From positions 1 through 8,107 of the forward strand of contig JALNXV010000150.1 of NCBI GenBank assembly GCA_023230175.1: a stretch of 8,107 nucleotides of DNA. The letters are read 5' to 3'. Origin of the DNA: Candidatus Cloacimonadota bacterium (lineage in GTDB: Bacteria > Cloacimonadota > Cloacimonadia > Cloacimonadales > WRIO01). The stretch's first letter is position 1. Each line of letters begins with the position of its first letter. Both the position numbers and the translations under genes were made by a program. This document shows, one piece after another, positions 5,991 to 8,107 of this stretch. Below the pieces are notes generated by a model that saw nothing but the letters and a program-made list of their open reading frames with translations, was not told the DNA's origin and did no database searches.

Positions 5991-7851
5991 CCTTAGCAAG
6001 AAACAGCAACAAGTTGTGGATTCTGAAGACCAATATATCTCGGTAATCGCTGGTGCTGGTAGCGGAAAAACTAGAGTAGTAACGGCAAAAATAATAAATT
6101 CAGTCCATCGCATATCCGAATTTCATAGAATTTTGGCGATAACATTTAGTAATAAAGCAACAGAAGAACTAAAGAATAGACTTACCGAATCGTTAGGCGA
6201 AGAAAAAACAACAAACAGCATATACATTGGCACAATACACAATTTTTGTAATGAAATATTGATGACATATGGCCACTTAATTGGGATTCCTGACAATGTT
6301 ATGATCTGCGCGAATAGTTCTGATCGTTTAGCAATTTTCCAAAAGGCTGTCGAGGCGGTTCCGCAACGGATTAGAGACCTCAATGAAACAGGTGATGCAA
6401 AAAAGAGATACTACAAAATTAATAGCTGGCTTGAAGAGATTAGTATAGAAAAAAGAAAACTCAAGTTTGCAACAGATTATGATAAGTCAAAAAGTCTTTA
6501 TGCATTATTTAAAGAATTTGACGATCAATTACTGAATCAAGGGATGATTGATTTTGATGACATTGTGCGATATACATATAAACTTCTTGCAAGTTTTCCT
6601 GCTGTCCTTGAAACATATCAAAAGACATATAGAGAAATTTACGTCGATGAGGCACAAGATATCAATCTTGCCCAATATGAGATAGTAAAGCTCATAGCTG
6701 GAAAACATAATCGTATTGTCATGGTCGGGGATCCTAACCAAGCCATTTATGGCTTTTCGGGAGGTTCTTCAGAATTTCTTAAAACCATATTTCCTCGTGA
6801 TTATAATGTCACAAATTTTGCTCTTAATGAAAATTATAGATCAGCGCAATCAATTATCTCTGCTTCAAATAAACTTGAGACTACTTTTAATGCTGAATGC
6901 ATCTATCCTATTCAAGGCGAATTCACGATTAAGGAGTATTCAAATGAAGAAGAAGAGGCAATAAAAGTTTATAACAAAATCTGCGAGTTAATGAATGAGG
7001 GGAATGAAAATTTAGAAAACCGCGTAATGCTTCCGGCAAATTGTGTCGTGATAGCTCGAAACCGCTATGTTTTTAACAAACTCACGGATATATTCGACAA
7101 AAATAAAATAAAGTATGCTTTAAAGGTATCGCCACGAGGCTCATTTTCAAGTGAATCTGATGTCATGCGCATTTTTGAGCTAGGTCTTATTCTTATCGGA
7201 AACGAACTGGATATCGTTCATCGTACCGAACTAAATTCAATACTAAAAACACAAAACCTTAAAAAAGCATCTGATATTGAGCAAAGTAACGAAATTGATC
7301 TACTCTTCAAGAGAAAGTCGATGTATGTAGTGAATGCCCTTAAAAAATTAGGTGATGGAGATGTTAATTTGACACCAATATTGGATCAAATTTCCACGAT
7401 GTTTAGCGATACCACACTTGAGTTTGATGATTTAGAAAAAGCACAAATTCAAGAGGATATTAGTTTTTGGAGACTGAACTGGTCAAATTATGTTAATAAC
7501 TCTTCTATTGGCGAAAGACATTATGCAAATTTTATTAGGAGAATCTCCTTAGTTTCGTCAAGCGCTGAATTTACTGACGCAATCACCCTGTCTACGGTTC
7601 ATATGACAAAAGGTTTGGGATACGATGTAGTATTTGTAATTGGGTTAAATGATGGTGTTTTCCCAGATTATCGTGCTGTTCAAAATTTTATTAATGGAAA
7701 CAAGACTCAAATGGATGAAGAGAAACACAATTTGTTTGTTGCAATTACTCGAGCGAAAAGATTATGTTATCTTTCTTATCCAAAAAAACGTATGATGCCG
7801 TGGGGAGATGAAAAAGTACAAACTCCATCTAGATTTATTAAATTGCTCTAA
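5983..7851 (+). CDS. gajB: GajB-like UvrD/PcrA-family SF1A helicase (Gabija)
   Basis: A 622-residue helicase that pairs with the OLD-family nuclease; in Gabija, GajB binds the GajA tetramer and responds to DNA ends. The SF1A motifs look complete: Q motif LSKKQQQVV (Q8), motif I GAGSGKT (24-30), Ia ITFSNKATEEL, II VDEAQD (D222, E223), III VGDPNQAIYGFSGG (250-253 are DPNQ), IV NENYRS (282-287), V STVHMTKGLG (537-546) and VI FVAITRAKR (R590). Motif V ends KGLG where UvrD and PcrA usually have KGLE. The protein is longer than the characterised GajB of about 490 residues and shorter than housekeeping UvrD/PcrA at about 720. The start is well supported: GGAGGTG (5969-5975) lies seven bases before the ATG, which overlaps the gajA stop, so the two are translationally coupled. 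Confidence 0.87.
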   Translation: MNSLSKKQQQVVDSEDQYISVIAGAGSGKTRVVTAKIINSVHRISEFHRILAITFSNKATEELKNRLTESLGEEKTTNSIYIGTIHNFCNEILMTYGHLIGIPDNVMICANSSDRLAIFQKAVEAVPQRIRDLNETGDAKKRYYKINSWLEEISIEKRKLKFATDYDKSKSLYALFKEFDDQLLNQGMIDFDDIVRYTYKLLASFPAVLETYQKTYREIYVDEAQDINLAQYEIVKLIAGKHNRIVMVGDPNQAIYGFSGGSSEFLKTIFPRDYNVTNFALNENYRSAQSIISASNKLETTFNAECIYPIQGEFTIKEYSNEEEEAIKVYNKICELMNEGNENLENRVMLPANCVVIARNRYVFNKLTDIFDKNKIKYALKVSPRGSFSSESDVMRIFELGLILIGNELDIVHRTELNSILKTQNLKKASDIEQSNEIDLLFKRKSMYVVNALKKLGDGDVNLTPILDQISTMFSDTTLEFDDLEKAQIQEDISFWRLNWSNYVNNSSIGERHYANFIRRISLVSSSAEFTDAITLSTVHMTKGLGYDVVFVIGLNDGVFPDYRAVQNFINGNKTQMDEEKHNLFVAITRAKRLCYLSYPKKRMMPWGDEKVQTPSRFIKLL

Positions 7852-7935
7852 AAATATTTATTAATTGTATGCAAATGAAAGAATAGATGAAACGCGATTT
7901 TTTACTAATTACAAATCTTGTATGCTTATGGATTC

Positions 7936-7964
7936 GTCAAACGCAAACAAGTCTTCAGTTTGAC
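7936..7964. repeat. Inverted repeat downstream of gajB
   Basis: GTCAAAC (7936-7942) and GTTTGAC (7958-7964) are perfect 7-bp arms around a 15-base loop, about 85 bp after the gajB stop. No T tract follows, so it is not an intrinsic terminator by itself. It may stabilise the 3' end of the transcript or be a protein site. Confidence 0.35.
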
Positions 7965-7995
7965 CATTAGAATGTAATCAATCTGATAATAAACT

Positions 7996-8025
7996 AACCA
8001 CGAAAGGAAAAATCGTGGTTTTTTT
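7996..8025 (+). terminator. Rho-independent terminator after the Gabija operon
   Basis: AACCACGA (7996-8003) and TCGTGGTT (8013-8020) form a perfect 8-bp stem around a 9-base loop, and a run of seven T follows from 8019 to 8025. It lies 145 bp after the gajB stop and is the only clear intrinsic terminator in the window. It probably ends transcription of the whole defence cassette. The opposite strand lacks an equally good T tract. Confidence 0.88.
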
Positions 8026-8032
8026 CTGCATA

Positions 8033-8086
8033 GAATACTGGCCATGCCTATGGGAAGTCATTCCCTTGCGAAAATTCGTAGTATTC
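8033..8086. repeat. Nested inverted repeat beyond the terminator
   Basis: Outer arms GAATACT (8033-8039) and AGTATTC (8080-8086) are perfect. Between them a second hairpin, GGGAA (8052-8056) with TTCCC (8061-8065), has loop GTCA. The element lies after the transcription terminator and outside any gene, so it is not simply part of the upstream mRNA. A transfer origin, single-strand origin, recombination site or the start of another regulated unit are all possible. No known consensus was recognised. Confidence 0.4.
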
Positions 8087-8107
8087 AACTTATCGTTAGG
8101 AGTTGAA

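Noticed and set aside
5983..7851. Housekeeping PcrA/UvrD or an AddA/RecB-type repair helicase
   Set aside because: It is shorter than PcrA, lacks a C-terminal nuclease region, and overlaps an OLD-family gene, which is the Gabija arrangement.
7887..7970. 27-codon ORF after the helicase gene
   Set aside because: It has no Shine-Dalgarno sequence and its end lies within an inverted repeat.
1..8107. CRISPR array, tRNA or rRNA genes, transposase or terminal overlap showing a circular molecule
   Set aside because: No regularly spaced long repeats, no RNA-gene or transposase signatures, and no matching sequence at the two window ends were seen by eye.

Overview
The window looks like an accessory, probably plasmid- or element-borne, segment from a low-GC Gram-positive bacterium (Bacillota). 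The DNA is AT-rich, the best Shine-Dalgarno sites are strong purine-rich ones (AAGGAG, GGGAGG, GGAGGTG), and the first protein resembles winged-helix replication initiators of Bacillota plasmids, phages and integrative elements. No genus can be named from sequence alone. All supported genes are on the plus strand.

Region 1 (1-963) is a replication module. A leader that can fold into alternative hairpins precedes a 12-codon leader ORF with a strong ribosome site. Its stop overlaps the start codon of the initiator gene (ATGA). Inside the initiator gene are four 15-bp palindromic iterons, followed by an AT-rich stretch with an 18-bp tandem repeat. Iterons beside an AT-rich repeat are the usual layout of an origin, so the gene probably carries its own origin.

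Region 2 (964-3942) is a restriction-modification unit. A spacer with three palindromes and a clear -10 box leads into a gamma-type adenine DNA methyltransferase. Its end overlaps a gene for a protein with a PD-(D/E)XK nuclease signature, the probable cognate endonuclease.

Region 3 (3943-7851) is a two-gene Gabija-type anti-phage system: an OLD-family ATPase/TOPRIM nuclease (GajA-like) overlapped by a UvrD-like SF1A helicase (GajB-like). A 269-bp spacer with a possible promoter separates it from the restriction genes. No terminator was seen in that spacer, so read-through from the upstream operon is possible.

Region 4 (7852-8107) has no convincing gene. It holds a hairpin, a clear intrinsic terminator and a further nested inverted repeat.

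Together this reads as a replicon core followed by a two-layer defence cassette: restriction of unmodified DNA, then Gabija. The defence families are known. The less familiar parts are the regulatory and origin architecture of region 1 and the unassigned endonuclease candidate.
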